The notes: a model not told the origin generated them from the sequence alone. Positions 1 to 6,130 are shown, counted from the stretch's first letter. The stretch: DNA of 6,492 nucleotides from Caldifarciminota bacterium (GCA_014729665.1 WJJO01000157.1:1-6492), one strand, 5' to 3'. Numbers and translations: made by a program.

Positions 1-7
1 AAGTAGT

Positions 8-37
8 CCCCCTTAGTAAGGGGGGTGACCGAAGGTC
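8..37. repeat. Pair of small GC-rich palindromes, possible dispersed intergenic repeat
   Basis: Two palindromes lie almost back to back. CCCCCTT (8-14) pairs with AAGGGGG (18-24) around a 3-base loop, and GACC (27-30) pairs with GGTC (34-37) around GAA. A run of Gs (38-43) follows. Compact C-run/G-run palindromes of this kind often belong to dispersed intergenic repeats (REP- or MITE-like), but only one copy is present here and the element may continue beyond the left edge. It could also be the stem of a terminator for a gene further left, although no T-tract follows on the plus strand. Confidence 0.35.
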
Positions 38-176
38 GGGGGGTTGCATGCGGACTGTCACATGCCTGTCTAACTTCTGTATACTTTTTGAATCACTTTT
101 GGATAATTATTGGGGTACTTATGTATAGCTTTTGTCCTGCTTTTTCAGGGCATCTGGAGAAATATGCAAAGGGGGT

Positions 177-207
177 CCCCATGGTTTTACCCCGTAAAAT
201 CATGGGG
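177..207. repeat. Strong 14-bp inverted repeat (hairpin)
   Basis: Bases 177-190 (CCCCATGGTTTTAC) are complementary to 194-207 (GTAAAATCATGGGG), with a 3-base CCC loop. Thirteen pairs are Watson-Crick and one (184/200) is G-T. It lies in a non-coding stretch and is followed three bases later by a second hairpin. No T-run follows on the plus strand, so it is not a standard intrinsic terminator. It could be a protein-binding palindrome, a structured RNA element or the relic of a small mobile repeat. Confidence 0.6.
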
Positions 208-210
208 TGT

Positions 211-235
211 AAGGTGTACTTATTCCGTACACCTT
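211..235. repeat. Perfect 9-bp inverted repeat (hairpin)
   Basis: AAGGTGTAC (211-219) is the exact reverse complement of GTACACCTT (227-235), with a 7-base loop. It sits immediately after the 177-207 hairpin, making a two-hairpin block about 90 bases upstream of a sigma-54-like promoter. If that promoter is real, such palindromes could be activator sites, but the sequence does not prove this. A terminator pair for an upstream gene outside the window is the main alternative. Confidence 0.55.
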
Positions 236-320
236 TATGATTATCAGGATACTGGATACTCGTGCACTTTCAACCTGAGTTGTTAAGTACCTTTTTTGAA
301 AGACTTAAAGACGCAATACC

Positions 321-336
321 TGGCATGATAATTGCT
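321..336 (+). promoter_or_regulatory. Candidate sigma-54 (-24/-12) promoter
   Basis: TGGCATG, then ATAA, then TTGCT matches the sigma-54 consensus TGGCACG-N4-TTGCW at every defined base but one (C to T at position 6). The essential GG (322-323) and GC (334-335) are separated by exactly ten bases. Transcription would begin around 347 and give a leader of roughly 135 bases before the cyclic-nucleotide-binding gene at 483. A chance match to a 16-base motif is possible in AT-rich intergenic DNA. The correct strand and location upstream of a gene support it. Confidence 0.45.
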
Positions 337-429
337 TAGTTAAGGTTATGGCGGACTTAAGTAACAGCAAAGTAAAGACTTGCTTATCCGTAATAATACC
401 CTATGTGTTGGAATCAGGTGTTTTGCCGA

Positions 430-457
430 TTGACCACGTATCGTTATTCACTAAAAT
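430..457 (+). promoter_or_regulatory. Candidate sigma-70 promoter for the cyclic-nucleotide-binding gene
   Basis: TTGACC (430-435) and TAAAAT (452-457) are separated by 16 bases, each one base away from the -35 and -10 consensus. The expected transcription start is near 464. This places the Shine-Dalgarno GAGGA (473-477) inside a short leader five bases before the ATG at 483. TATGAT (458-463) lies nearby but would be too far from the -35 element. Confidence 0.5.
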
Positions 458-482
458 TATGATAATGAAAATGAGGATATAG

Positions 483-872
483 ATGGAAAGAGATCTTTCC
501 GAATATGAAATGAATCTGTCATCAGGCGAGGTTGTTTATAACGAAGGCGACAAGGGAAACTGTATGTACTACATCAGGAAAGGAAAGATAAAGATAACCA
601 TAAAGCGCGGTAAACATGAAAAGGTTCTATCTATCCTCACCGACGGCGCCTTCTTCGGGGAGTCGGCTCTGATAGACGAAAAGCCGCGTATGGCTTCTGC
701 AACCGCGGTTGAGGAGACCGAACTTCTTGTAATCAATAAAGCTTCATTCGAGGCTAATCTAAACTCCAATCCGGTTCTAAGCCATATCCTCAAAACCGTA
801 ATCCACAGGATGCACAATATCGCAGACCTCTACTACGAGAGGGAAGAAAAGACAGAGCACAGCCGTTTCTGA
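483..872 (+). CDS. Stand-alone cyclic-nucleotide-binding (CRP-type cNMP) domain protein
   Basis: This 129-residue cytoplasmic protein is essentially one cyclic-nucleotide-binding domain. Residues about 10-105 show the beta-roll pattern: a GEVVYNEGD entry, then YYIRKGKIKI, then a phosphate-binding cassette. In the cassette, F58-G59-E60 and P68-R69-M-A-S-A73 retain the Glu and Arg that hold cyclic nucleotide in CRP/PKA family proteins. A helical end (about 98-120) resembles the CRP C-helix, which normally dimerises. There is no helix-turn-helix and no fused enzyme or channel, so it is not a complete CRP/FNR regulator (about 200-230 residues). It may act through a partner or as a cAMP/cGMP or c-di-GMP sensor; the ligand cannot be determined. 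The ATG at 483 is supported by GAGGA five bases upstream. The gene is probably monocistronic, because the next gene has its own promoter. Confidence 0.9.
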   Translation: MERDLSEYEMNLSSGEVVYNEGDKGNCMYYIRKGKIKITIKRGKHEKVLSILTDGAFFGESALIDEKPRMASATAVEETELLVINKASFEANLNSNPVLSHILKTVIHRMHNIADLYYEREEKTEHSRF

Positions 873-925
873 TTTTATCCTTTTTCTCCGATGTAAATAT
901 CCCATAACAATTGACTGATACATAA

Positions 926-960
926 AGAAGCATAGATGCTGGATTGCCTGTACAGCTTCT
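926..960. repeat. Imperfect inverted repeat between two genes
   Basis: AGAAGC (926-931) is complementary to GCTTCT (955-960), and an alternative inner pairing GCTG (938-941)/CAGC (953-956) also exists. It lies ten bases upstream of the -35 element of the following gene. It could be a weak terminator for the preceding gene or an operator for the next. The stems are short, so chance is possible. Confidence 0.25.
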
Positions 961-969
961 AATTATCTA

Positions 970-997
970 TTGACAAAACCACCACCCCGGTTATGAT
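970..997 (+). promoter_or_regulatory. Near-consensus sigma-70 promoter, probably giving a leaderless mRNA
   Basis: TTGACA (970-975) is a perfect -35 element and TATGAT (992-997) is a -10 element with one mismatch, separated by 16 bases. Only six bases lie between the -10 box and the ATG at 1004. The predicted first transcribed base is therefore the A of the start codon, or within a base or two of it. No Shine-Dalgarno sequence precedes this ATG, which fits leaderless translation. Confidence 0.7.
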
Positions 998-1003
998 CCC
1001 GGC

Positions 1004-1582
1004 ATGATGGAGGAACTACCCTGGGCAAGGATTAAAACCCGCGGCATAACCTTGATTCAATTCAAGCGCTACCTTTCAGAAACCGCAGGAGAAAAAGCGG
1101 CTCTAGAAGCAATCTCGACACTGCCTGAAGAGCAAGCACAGTCTATAATGAATGCCAGGAAGGGCGCATGGTATCCTTTCGAGACACAGCGACTTTTGAG
1201 GGAGGTGATAATTGCCGCTATTAATCCTCGAGATCCTTCCGATGTAATCTATGACATGGGTCTGGTTACGGCATCGTGGGACTTCTCGGGTTTTCTGAGC
1301 AGTCTGTTCAGCTTTATATCAAAAGAAACAGTCCTGAATCATGCGGCAACCCTCTGGAGAAAGTACTACGACCGCGGCAAGATGAGTGTAGTTAAGTTCG
1401 AAGAAAACCGTTCGCTGATAGAACTTACAGACTTCCCGTGCGACGAACACTTCCCGCCCGTGGTATCGTCCTGGATGAAAGTCGCAATCGAAACCCTGAA
1501 GTTCAGGAATCCGGTAGTCAACACACAGGCAGATGACACTCATAAACCTCCCCTGTTCAGATTCGAGCTTTTCTGGGAATAA
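1004..1582 (+). CDS. TIGR02265/DUF2378-like protein of unknown function
   Basis: This is a 192-residue soluble protein with no signal peptide or membrane segment. Its layout resembles the TIGR02265 (DUF2378) family described from myxobacteria. It has a W-Y-P motif (56-58) followed by a helical stretch, a conserved-looking MGLVTASWDFSGFLSSL region (85-101) and a LWRKYYDRG segment (117-125). It ends in beta-rich sequence (about 128-145) and a final helix (152-168). The family has no established biochemical role. Distant resemblance to the V4R/haem-NO-binding class of ligand-binding domains is possible, but I cannot show it. The extreme C-terminus (174-192) looks like an extension. The start could be either of two adjacent ATGs (1004 or 1007). 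The first is preferred because it matches the predicted transcription start. The family call comes from pattern memory only, while the gene itself is well supported by its length and promoter. Confidence 0.8.
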   Translation: MMEELPWARIKTRGITLIQFKRYLSETAGEKAALEAISTLPEEQAQSIMNARKGAWYPFETQRLLREVIIAAINPRDPSDVIYDMGLVTASWDFSGFLSSLFSFISKETVLNHAATLWRKYYDRGKMSVVKFEENRSLIELTDFPCDEHFPPVVSSWMKVAIETLKFRNPVVNTQADDTHKPPLFRFELFWE

Positions 1583-1753
1583 GCATGCGACAGACAGGCA
1601 GAATCCCTAAATACATCTTGATAGCGATTAATAGTGTAGTCGAATTTACGTAAAACATAATTTCCCCAATAGTATCTTCCATTAACTTTTTAGTATCGTA
1701 ATCTAATAACCGTCAAGGGGTTGACTTTTACCGATTTTTGTGTTTTCTATTCC

Positions 1754-2992
1754 ATGGCGTCTTCGAAACTCTCATTCCTGTGGAGGGATTTGTTCTGGTG
1801 GCTAATAAAGATATTCGTAGGTCCGCCGTTAAGATGGTTCTTTCACGGACAGAGTACAGGTAAGAAGCACTTTCCTCCCGCTGGAAAACCGGCCTTCCTT
1901 CTTGCAAATCACACCCACTTTCTTGATCCCTTCATGATTGCAGATTTTATCCCGCGGCCCATCCGTTACGTTGTTTCCGACGAGTACTTCCGCTATAGTA
2001 TCACGAGAACCCTTTTGAACTGGCTGAAGGGAATCCCGAAGACTAAAGACGTACCCGATTCTGTAACAATGCGCAGACTCCTGGAGGCGATAAAAAGGGG
2101 TGAGATTATCGGTATATTCCCCGAAGGAAGACGTAACTGGGACGGAGAAACAATCCCGCTTGAGGAAACCATCCCGAGGCTGGTTCAGAAACTCAAGATT
2201 CCGGTGATATGCGTAAGGCAGAGGGGGTCTTATCTATCCTGGCCACGCTGGACCAACATCCCCAGAAGGAACAGGATAATATTCGATTTCAGGTATCTTT
2301 TCGAGAATCCCGAGGATATTCCAAGTGATCCGGTACAGATAAAGCAGATGATTGAGGCTGAACTGCTCTACAGCGAACTGGAAGACGAGAAGGTCACGAA
2401 ACACAACTTCGATCATCCTCGTGTTGCCGAATGCCTTGAACTGAGGTTATGGATCTGCCCGCACTGCCGGGAGTTCTTCGTTCTGCATTCTGCGAGGAGG
2501 ATGCTTGGCTGCAAGCACTGCGGTGCGCAATGGGAGTTCCGAGGTAACGGAACATTCAAACTAAAGAAAACGGGCGACCCCCTTGCCAAAGGGGCAAGGG
2601 ATTTCAAGAAATACATCGACTGGGCGCACTGGAACGATAAAGAAACCGTAAGGATATTCGACCGGTTGAAAAAGAAAGGCGTGAAGGAGCTGGTCGGCGC
2701 ACCCGCTAGGATGTGGTCGGCATCGACCGAAACCCTAAGGGACAGGCATTACAGGTACAAGGGCAGAGGTGTCGCAGTCCTGACATCCGATTTCAGATTG
2801 AAATTCAGGCGTTTTCGCACAAGACGCAGCAAGGTTATCCTTGATGTTTCCTTACGCGAAACGACAGGCGCCAACGTTGTATGGAATCATAAGTTCGAGT
2901 TCTACATGCCGGGAATGGCCTACCGGTTCACCTTCTTCGGTCAATCCGCCTATTTCTGGCACTTCATGACCAAATACGCAAAGGAGCATTGA
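1754..2992 (+). CDS. PlsC-type acyltransferase with zinc-ribbon and PH/GRAM-like C-terminal region
   Basis: The product is 412 residues from the ATG at 1754. Residues about 45-190 form an LPLAT/PlsC acyltransferase domain: the HX4D catalytic motif is H53-D58 (preceded by N52) and the substrate-binding FPEGR motif is 122-126. Such enzymes transfer an acyl chain to lysophosphatidate or a related lipid at the cytoplasmic membrane. The aromatic N-terminus (8-30) may be membrane-associated. A zinc ribbon follows (C235-P-H-C238 and C253-K-H-C256). The end (about 336-410, with VAVLTSDFRLKFR then YRFTFF) has a PH/GRAM-like pattern. Typical PlsC proteins have about 240 residues, so roughly 170 are extra. 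An in-frame TTG at 1721 would add 11 residues, but the purine run AAGGGG touches it directly, leaving no spacing. The ATG also lacks a clear Shine-Dalgarno, so the start is uncertain. The stop overlaps the next start by one base, implying translational coupling. Confidence 0.88.
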   Translation: MASSKLSFLWRDLFWWLIKIFVGPPLRWFFHGQSTGKKHFPPAGKPAFLLANHTHFLDPFMIADFIPRPIRYVVSDEYFRYSITRTLLNWLKGIPKTKDVPDSVTMRRLLEAIKRGEIIGIFPEGRRNWDGETIPLEETIPRLVQKLKIPVICVRQRGSYLSWPRWTNIPRRNRIIFDFRYLFENPEDIPSDPVQIKQMIEAELLYSELEDEKVTKHNFDHPRVAECLELRLWICPHCREFFVLHSARRMLGCKHCGAQWEFRGNGTFKLKKTGDPLAKGARDFKKYIDWAHWNDKETVRIFDRLKKKGVKELVGAPARMWSASTETLRDRHYRYKGRGVAVLTSDFRLKFRRFRTRRSKVILDVSLRETTGANVVWNHKFEFYMPGMAYRFTFFGQSAYFWHFMTKYAKEH

Positions 2993-2994
2993 TG
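2981..2994 (+). promoter_or_regulatory. Ribosome binding site and TGATG overlap deciding the start of the first transporter
   Basis: AAGGAG (2981-2986) lies five bases before the ATG at 2992, whose A is also the last base of the upstream TGA stop (2990-2992). This arrangement is typical of translational re-initiation. It favours ATG 2992 over the in-frame TTG at 2989, which would leave only two bases after the Shine-Dalgarno. Confidence 0.8.
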
Positions 2995-4467
2995 CAGCCC
3001 TGGAACCTTGTAATACATGTCGGCTATCTGGTAATATTCTTTATCCTTGCCAGGATAATCAGGAAGTCGATCCCCGGTTTTACGAAACTCAGGATACCCG
3101 ATGCTATCCTCGCCGGTTTAATGGCTTTAGGTGCTAAATATGCAATAAATCCCCTTGCCGAGGTTACCTCAGGCGTTCTCGCCCTTCCTCAGATGAATAC
3201 CGACACGTTGGCGGGAATAGTCTATCATCTGCTGGCTATAGGCTTTATCTCGCTTTCCCTCAAGCGAGATGACCGTAAGGGCAGGGGACGCACCGCAATA
3301 TCTGCAGGTTTCTACAACGTGATATCATACTGCATTCAGGGTGTTGTCGGACTCGGTGCGACCTTGATTCTAACAAAGACCTTCTTCCCCGACTTGTTCC
3401 CGGGCTTCGGATTCCTGCTGCCTTTCGGGTTTGCCCAGGGTCCGATGGCCGGAACCATGGCAGGTGAGTGGTTCGATACCCTTGCCAAATCAGGCTTATT
3501 GCCTTTCCCGGACCGAGTTACCGCCTTATCGGTAGGCTTCAGCTTCTCAACCATAGGATTCTTGTGGGCATGTTTTGTAGGTGTTCCACTGATGAACCTT
3601 TTAGTTCGAAGACGCCGTCGAAGGAAAGAGCCCGAACCTGGTTTTGCTCCACCCCCTCCCGTGCCTGAGATAGAAAAAACCCGAGAAGGTAAACCGGATA
3701 TCGAGGGACATTTCGTAGACAGGATAACCACTCAGATAGTGCTGATTGCAGGATGCTACCTTTTGACCTACCTGATCCTGAGGACCTTCGACTGGAGTAT
3801 TCATGCACTACTGGCTCCGGCTTCAGGTGAAGGAGGTATGGTCGATACAGTCGTTGGTATATTCTGGGGCATACAGTTCGTTTTCGGTGCGGTCATTGCA
3901 ACCTTCGTGGGTAAGATAGTTCACAAGCTCGAGGATAGGAAGGTTATAAAATTCCCGGTTACCGATAATAAACTGCTCCAGCACGTGGGAGGCACGGCCA
4001 TAGATTTCATGATAGCAGCTTCCATTGCCGCGATAGATCTGAGTGTTTTGCAGGCATATATAGTTCCGATACTCGTGATTACTACGGCAGGTGGATTGGT
4101 TACAATATTCTACACGTGGTTCACGGTCAGGAAGGTCTGGCCGAAGACTTATGTAGAGCATTTCGTGGGATTCTTCGGCGATCATACAGGGACGGTTGCC
4201 ACAGGCCTTGCCTTGCTGAGGGGTGTTGATCCGCATTTCCAGACCTCGGCGGCATCGGACCTGGTGTACGGTTCTGCAATCGCCTTGCCCCTTGCGTTTC
4301 CGCTTATACTGATGGCAGGTCTGCCTTTAGAAGGATTCAGAACCGGTAACCCTAAGCTATACCTCATCGCCCTGGCCTTGCCGGCGGGTTATGCAGCGCT
4401 CATATTCCTTATCTGGTTCATTCGACCCGTATTCAGATACCTGACCAAGTTTTCTCAGGAGAAGTAG
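2992..4467 (+). CDS. Sodium:glutamate symporter (GltS/ESS)-like transporter, first paralogue
   Basis: This is a 491-residue polytopic inner-membrane protein with roughly ten or more hydrophobic segments. It resembles E. coli GltS (about 400 residues) along its length: an N-terminal helix, then a LRIPDAILAG segment (33-42) matching the GltS YTIPEPVAGG stretch. A glycine-rich re-entrant motif (GFAQGP, 146-151) precedes STIGF (186-190), and a second motif, FFGDHTGTVATG (394-405), matches GltS HCGFGLGATP. Two such loops of opposite orientation line the substrate site in this fold. A basic, proline-rich cytoplasmic loop (206-240, beginning RRRRRR) and longer ends explain the extra length. Members of the family exchange Na+ and glutamate, but this subgroup is divergent, so the substrate (amino acid, dicarboxylate or other) is unproven. 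It is coupled to the acyltransferase upstream and followed by a paralogue. Confidence 0.87.
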   Translation: MQPWNLVIHVGYLVIFFILARIIRKSIPGFTKLRIPDAILAGLMALGAKYAINPLAEVTSGVLALPQMNTDTLAGIVYHLLAIGFISLSLKRDDRKGRGRTAISAGFYNVISYCIQGVVGLGATLILTKTFFPDLFPGFGFLLPFGFAQGPMAGTMAGEWFDTLAKSGLLPFPDRVTALSVGFSFSTIGFLWACFVGVPLMNLLVRRRRRRKEPEPGFAPPPPVPEIEKTREGKPDIEGHFVDRITTQIVLIAGCYLLTYLILRTFDWSIHALLAPASGEGGMVDTVVGIFWGIQFVFGAVIATFVGKIVHKLEDRKVIKFPVTDNKLLQHVGGTAIDFMIAASIAAIDLSVLQAYIVPILVITTAGGLVTIFYTWFTVRKVWPKTYVEHFVGFFGDHTGTVATGLALLRGVDPHFQTSAASDLVYGSAIALPLAFPLILMAGLPLEGFRTGNPKLYLIALALPAGYAALIFLIWFIRPVFRYLTKFSQEK

Positions 4468-4497
4468 TGGACAAGGGTTTTGTTTGGAGTCTAATTT

Positions 4498-4504
4498 AAG
4501 GAGG
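4498..4504 (+). promoter_or_regulatory. Consensus Shine-Dalgarno for the second transporter
   Basis: AAGGAGG (4498-4504) lies four bases before the ATG at 4509, within the 41-base gap after the first transporter. It is the strongest ribosome binding site in the window, suggesting efficient independent initiation on the shared transcript. No promoter is evident in the gap. Confidence 0.8.
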
Positions 4505-4508
4505 TTTT

Positions 4509-5984
4509 ATGTTTGAGTCATGGAGTTTAATTATCGACATCTGTCTGATTGGTGTCTTTCTGCTGCTGGCTGCGGTTATTAGACGCTACATTCCTTTCTT
4601 CAAACGTTTCAGGATACCCGATGCCATTGTCGCAGGATTCCTTGCCCTTGCTGTGGGTCCGAATGGATTCAACCTTATCCCCGAATTCATAAGGGTGCAC
4701 GGCGAGTTTTCAGAGGCAATGGCGCCCCTGCAAAGCGGAACCTTAATAACCCTGGTTTATCACCTGATGGGGATAGCATTCATCGCCCTTGCGTTAAAAA
4801 GCAGTGAGGGCAGAGGCAGAACCCGTTCCGCGGTCTCAGGTGGTTTTTATATGGTTGTTTCTTACGCAATCCAGGGTCTTGTGGGATTGGGCCTGACACT
4901 TATCCTGATGCTGACCTTCTTCCCGAAGCTCTTTCCATCCTTCGGTTTCCTGCTTCCCTTCGGATTCGCCCAGGGACCAGGACTTGCCAGTCAGATGGGT
5001 AAGTTATGGTCTGCAATAAACATCCCGGGAACTACACAGTCCGCATTTCCACACGGTGCTTCGGTGGGTCTGAGTTTTTCCACGATCGGATTTCTGTGGG
5101 CTTGTATTGTCGGTGTTCCGTTGATGAATATCCTCTTGAGACGGCGCAAGAGGATGGGTGAACCCGAGCCGGGTCTCGAAACCAAACCGGCTCACTTCTT
5201 TATAGAAAAAGAAAGAGACTATTCCGGCATGTCCCGCTCCGTGGATAAACTAACTACACAACTTATGCTGGTCGGAAGCGTATATGCCATTCTTCTCGTG
5301 GCACTTGAGGGTTTATCCTGGTTCATGAGAAACGTGGTGCCGGGTGCCTTTGGTGAAAATATGCTAAAGATCCTCTGGGGATTCCATTTCGGTTTCGGCG
5401 CATTAATAGGTACAGGGGTCGGAAAACTCATTCGTAAACTGGAAGATAAGAAGATAATCAAGGGGAACAGGGGAACGAACAACTACCTTCTCCAGCACAT
5501 CGGGGGAACGGCCATTGACTTCATGATAGCTTCTTCGATTGCGGCAATCAATATAAAGGTCCTCGGTCCGTATATTTCACCCATACTTATTGTATCAACC
5601 ATCGGCGGTCTCGTAACAATGGGATACGTATGGATAATTGCCCGCAAGGTCTGGCCAAGAACATACGTTGAACACTTCGTAACCTTTTTCGGAACCCATA
5701 CCGGAACATTAGCCACCGGAATGGCCCTTCTGAGGGGTGTCGATCCGCAATTCAAGACCTCGGCTGCATCAGATGCCGTTTACGGCTCTGGCATAGGTCT
5801 AATGATGGGTATACCGTTGATAGGTATGGCCAGCCTTCCTGCTACAGGTTACGAGGAAGGTAATCCTAATATGTACTGGATTACCATCTTAGCGATGACA
5901 GGTTATCTTGCGGTTGCTCTCGGGGCATGGATACTGTTTTTAGTCTTGACCAAGCACCGAAAGAAACAACTGGAAGGAAGGTAA
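4509..5984 (+). CDS. Sodium:glutamate symporter (GltS/ESS)-like transporter, second paralogue
   Basis: This protein also has 491 residues and aligns with the preceding transporter from end to end, so the pair arose by tandem duplication. Shared blocks include FRIPDAIVAG (34-43), GFGFLLPFGFAQGP-type sequence ending at 157, STIGFLWAC (191-199), GGTAIDFMIA (332-341) and KVWPRTYVEHF (380-390). The second re-entrant motif is FFGTHTGTLATG (393-404). It differs at likely substrate-site positions: T396 replaces D397 of the first copy, and GPGLA (156-160) replaces GPMAG. The loop after STIGF is basic (RRRKR, 211-215) but lacks the proline cluster. The expected role is ion-coupled solute uptake at the inner membrane, with substrate unknown. 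The gene ends with tandem TAA TAA stops (5982-5987) and is the last gene of the probable operon. Whether the two copies act separately or as partners cannot be told. Confidence 0.87.
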   Translation: MFESWSLIIDICLIGVFLLLAAVIRRYIPFFKRFRIPDAIVAGFLALAVGPNGFNLIPEFIRVHGEFSEAMAPLQSGTLITLVYHLMGIAFIALALKSSEGRGRTRSAVSGGFYMVVSYAIQGLVGLGLTLILMLTFFPKLFPSFGFLLPFGFAQGPGLASQMGKLWSAINIPGTTQSAFPHGASVGLSFSTIGFLWACIVGVPLMNILLRRRKRMGEPEPGLETKPAHFFIEKERDYSGMSRSVDKLTTQLMLVGSVYAILLVALEGLSWFMRNVVPGAFGENMLKILWGFHFGFGALIGTGVGKLIRKLEDKKIIKGNRGTNNYLLQHIGGTAIDFMIASSIAAINIKVLGPYISPILIVSTIGGLVTMGYVWIIARKVWPRTYVEHFVTFFGTHTGTLATGMALLRGVDPQFKTSAASDAVYGSGIGLMMGIPLIGMASLPATGYEEGNPNMYWITILAMTGYLAVALGAWILFLVLTKHRKKQLEGR

Positions 5985-6017
5985 TAATCGAACTGCATTT
6001 ATATTTACACAGGTATT

Positions 6018-6090
6018 AGCTTACGCGTGCTGAGGAGAGCTGAGGTGACTCTGAGGCTTAAACAGACCTCCTAAGGGCCAAAACCAAAGG
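6018..6090. repeat. Three short direct CTGAGG repeats in a structured non-coding stretch
   Basis: CTGAGG occurs at 6030-6035, 6040-6045 and 6051-6056, with 10- and 11-base periods close to one DNA helical turn. A complementary ACCTC (6066-6070) could pair with GAGGT (6042-6046). The stretch lies between the last transporter stop and its terminator, so it would form part of the 3' untranslated region. It may be a protein-binding site or RNA structure, or simply chance. Confidence 0.35.
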
Positions 6091-6091
6091 A

Positions 6092-6130
6092 GCGGCAGGG
6101 GCTTTTATCCCAGGTCCCTGCCGTCTTTAT
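6092..6130 (+). terminator. Probable intrinsic terminator of the acyltransferase-transporter operon
   Basis: CGGCAGGG (6093-6100) is the exact reverse complement of CCCTGCCG (6116-6123). Flanking G-T pairs (6092/6124 and 6101/6115) extend it to ten pairs around a 13-base loop. The interrupted T-rich run TCTTTATTACTTT follows. It lies about 110 bases after the second transporter stop. The broken T-tract makes it weaker than a textbook terminator, but position and stem strength favour this role. Confidence 0.7.

Noticed and set aside
8..235. CRISPR array or insertion-sequence ends
   Set aside because: The palindromes differ from one another, there are no regularly spaced identical repeats, and no transposase or target-site duplication is visible.
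25..240. 71-codon open frame from a GTG on the plus strand
   Set aside because: It starts inside a palindrome, runs through both strong hairpins, lacks a Shine-Dalgarno sequence and gives a protein with no recognisable pattern. The region is better read as non-coding.
911..938. TTGACT ... TAGATG as an extra promoter upstream of 1004
   Set aside because: The -10 match is poor and a far better promoter lies at 970-997.
3336..3808. Long minus-strand open frames inside the transporter genes (also 3823-4236 and 5219-5755)
   Set aside because: They are antisense to strongly conserved transporter sequence and have no family resemblance or ribosome binding site. They are shadows of the codon use on the plus strand.
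6018..6130. Known riboswitch class (TPP, cobalamin, fluoride, molybdenum cofactor) in the intergenic region
   Set aside because: None of the conserved core motifs I know for these classes is present, and the region lies downstream of the operon rather than ahead of a gene.
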